Assembly (NCBI RefSeq): GCF_002080045.1 | Contig: NZ_MUIN01000010.1 | Span: 1-64,000 of the forward strand | Direction of reading: 5' to 3' | Length of the DNA stretch: 64,000 bases | DNA from: Pseudomonas sp. Bc-h | GTDB taxonomy: Bacteria; Pseudomonadota; Gammaproteobacteria; Pseudomonadales; Pseudomonadaceae | In this document: positions 62,385 through 64,000 of the stretch, one piece after another | How the letters are laid out: each line of letters starts with the position of its first letter | How positions within the stretch are numbered: position 1 is the stretch's first letter | Program-made: the position numbers and the translations under genes | Notes under the pieces: model-generated | The model's database searches: none | What the model was told of the DNA's origin: nothing | The model's input: the letters and a program-made list of their open reading frames with translations, nothing else

Positions 62385-63794
62385 TTAATCCTCGACCACC
62401 CAGGTGTCCTTGGTTCCGCCACCCTGCGACGAGTTCACCACCAGCGACCCCTCGCGCAACGCAACGCGGGTGAGTCCGCCAGGAACGACGCGGGTTTCGC
62501 GGCCAGACAGAACGAACGGGCGCAGGTCGATGTGTCGCGGGGCGATGCCGTTCTCGACGAAAGTAGGGCAAGTCGAGAGGGACAAAGTGGGTTGAGCGAT
62601 GTACGCGTGTGGCTTGGCTTTCAGGCGAGCCCGAAATGATTCGATTTCGGCGGCCGTAGCTGCCGGGCCGACCAACATCCCGTAGCCGCCCGATCCCTGG
62701 GTTTCCTTGACCACCAGATCGCCGAGGTTGGCCAGCACATGGGACAATTCTTCCGGCTTGCGGCATTGCCAGGTGGGCACGTTTTTCAGGATCGGCTCTT
62801 CGTCGAGGTAGAAACGGATCATGTCAGTCACGAACGGGTAAACCGACTTGTCGTCGGCCACCCCGGTGCCGATGGCATTGGCCAGCACCACATGGCCCGA
62901 GCGATAGGCCGAGAGCAGACCCGGCACGCCCAGCATCGAATCAGGATTGAACGCCAGCGGATCGAGGAACGCATCGTCGAGGCGGCGATAGATCACGTCG
63001 ACGGCCTTCGGCCCATCCGTGGTGCGCATGAACACTCGGTCATCACGCACGAACAGGTCCGCGCCTTCGACCAGTTCAACGCCCATTTCCCGCGCCAGAA
63101 ACGCATGCTCGAAGAACGCGCTGTTGAAGCGGCCAGGCGTCAGGACGACCACGCTCGGGTTGTCCAGCGGGCTGGAGCTTTTCAGCGTGTCGAGCAGCAG
63201 GTTCGGGTAGTGATCGATGGGAGCAATGCGTTGCGCGGCGAACAGCTCGGGGAACAGACGCATCATCATCTTGCGGTCTTCAAGCATGTAACTCACGCCG
63301 CTGGGGGTGCGCAAATTATCTTCGAGGACGTAATAGGTGCCGTCGCCATCACGCACCAGATCGACACCGGATATGTGCGAGTACAGGTCGCGATGAAGAT
63401 TCAGGCCCTGCATCGCCAACTGATATTGCTCGTTGGCGAGCACCTGTTCGGCGGGAATGATCCCTGCCTTGATGATGCGTTGATCGTGATACAAGTCGGC
63501 GAGAAACATGTTCAGCGCCTTGACGCGCTGAATGCAGCCGCGCTCGACCACTCGCCATTCGCTGGCGGGGATGCTGCGCGGAATCGTATCGAAGGGGATC
63601 AGACGCTCGGTCCCCTGCTCGTCACCGTACAGCGTGAAAGTAATCCCGGCGCGATGAAACAAAAGATCGGCCTCACGCCGACGCTGAGCCAGCAGCTCAG
63701 GTGGCGCTTCGCCCAGCCAGCGGGCGAATTCCCGATAATGCGGGCGGACCGAGCCGTCCACATCGTACATCTCATCATAAAAGGTGCGGATCAT
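62385..63794 (-). CDS. Circularly permuted ATP-grasp type 2 protein
   Basis: The 469-residue enzyme has the family's FYDEMYDVDGSVRPHYREFARWL N terminus, YYVLEDNLRTPSGVSYMLEDRKMM, and DLVVKETQGSGGYGMLVGP, the glycine-rich ATP-binding element of permuted ATP-grasp ligases. It is expected to form an amide bond using ATP, as inferred for such enzymes found with alpha-E and transglutaminase genes. The start at 63794 follows AAGGAGTACGGC; the longer frame adds a non-family leader. It is the first gene of the operon. Confidence 0.88.
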   Translation of the reverse strand: MIRTFYDEMYDVDGSVRPHYREFARWLGEAPPELLAQRRREADLLFHRAGITFTLYGDEQGTERLIPFDTIPRSIPASEWRVVERGCIQRVKALNMFLADLYHDQRIIKAGIIPAEQVLANEQYQLAMQGLNLHRDLYSHISGVDLVRDGDGTYYVLEDNLRTPSGVSYMLEDRKMMMRLFPELFAAQRIAPIDHYPNLLLDTLKSSSPLDNPSVVVLTPGRFNSAFFEHAFLAREMGVELVEGADLFVRDDRVFMRTTDGPKAVDVIYRRLDDAFLDPLAFNPDSMLGVPGLLSAYRSGHVVLANAIGTGVADDKSVYPFVTDMIRFYLDEEPILKNVPTWQCRKPEELSHVLANLGDLVVKETQGSGGYGMLVGPAATAAEIESFRARLKAKPHAYIAQPTLSLSTCPTFVENGIAPRHIDLRPFVLSGRETRVVPGGLTRVALREGSLVVNSSQGGGTKDTWVVED

Positions 63795-64000
63795 GCCGTA
63801 CTCCTTGTCACCATGGACACAAGGGCCTTCGCAAGGCCCGTGCCAGCGGCATAAACGCTTTAAAATCAATTGGTTGAATAAAACAGCAGAAGCCCCCGCA
63901 CCATTCCTGTGCAAGATGCGCTCTAACCAATTCTCCTACGCTTCAAAGAGAAGCGTCCCGCCGCAGAAAAAACTATCACCAGCATAGCCAGAGTTGATTT
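63795..64000. other. Upstream region of the ATP-grasp operon
   Basis: About 200 bp at the window edge with no supported gene. It should contain the promoter of the leftward ATP-grasp/alpha-E/transglutaminase operon; I do not see a confident -35/-10 pair. Confidence 0.4.

Overview
The window is high-GC chromosomal DNA of a Pseudomonas, most likely of the P. fluorescens group. The evidence is the codon use, the many LysR, MFS and alpha/beta-hydrolase genes, the gene orders shared with P. aeruginosa, and several families of short Pseudomonas-type palindromic repeats (REP/REPIN) in the intergenic gaps. No phage structural genes, insertion sequences, CRISPR array or rRNA were seen. One tRNA (Ser-GGA) is present.

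Layout. (1) 0.3-10.4 kb: a complete itaconate catabolic locus. Itaconate CoA-transferase (ict), itaconyl-CoA hydratase (ich) and citramalyl-CoA lyase (ccl) would convert itaconate to pyruvate and acetyl-CoA. An acyl-CoA dehydrogenase, an MmgE/PrpD protein, a TRAP transporter (DctP/Q/M type) and a divergent LysR regulator (itcR) accompany them. The same 43-nt regulator-like site occurs upstream of ich and again upstream of the transporter, so both blocks are probably one regulon. (2) 10.4-16.1 kb: mixed genes (Ig-like/binding protein, cupin, AraC, hexapeptide acetyltransferase, alpha/beta hydrolase, DUF899), with a decayed copy of the cupin 3' end. (3) 16.1-21.4 kb: a 2-deoxyribose locus (deoC, DeoR-type repressor, deoX, deoP, deoK) with 16-bp sites of the DeoR operator form. 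(4) 21.9-26.3 kb: an accessory island. It holds a modular M23-like/SH3/EF-hand/peptidoglycan-hydrolase protein split by a one-base frameshift, whose 3' end abruptly becomes AT-rich, followed by exported candidate immunity genes, one of them partly duplicated and broken. (5) 26.5-38.2 kb: LysR/PACE efflux pair, hydrolase, AhpD-like and PhzF-like proteins, two MFS carriers, HD protein, EamA transporter, ZapE-like ATPase, SulP permease. (6) 38.3-41.9 kb: a four-gene surface-sugar operon (ArnT-like transferase, LAB_N protein, GT2, UDP-sugar epimerase), possibly adding a uronic acid to LPS. (7) 42.3-54.2 kb: chemoreceptor, isochorismatase/LysR/SDR cluster, tRNA-Ser, small regulators, NCS1 permease, crotonase, acyltransferase, CorA. 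(8) 54.3-63.8 kb: amidotransferase, a beta-oxidation pair, a 31-residue membrane peptide candidate, a rhodanese-like/cytochrome c pair, and a transglutaminase/alpha-E/ATP-grasp operon.

Regulation visible in the sequence: AACAACAA or AACAATAA motifs (the A-rich Hfq/Crc target type) lie at the translation starts of ich, the itaconate DctP, deoP and a crotonase, suggesting catabolite repression of itaconate and deoxyribose use. Gene starts were chosen from ribosome-binding sites and family length, often downstream of the longest open frame.
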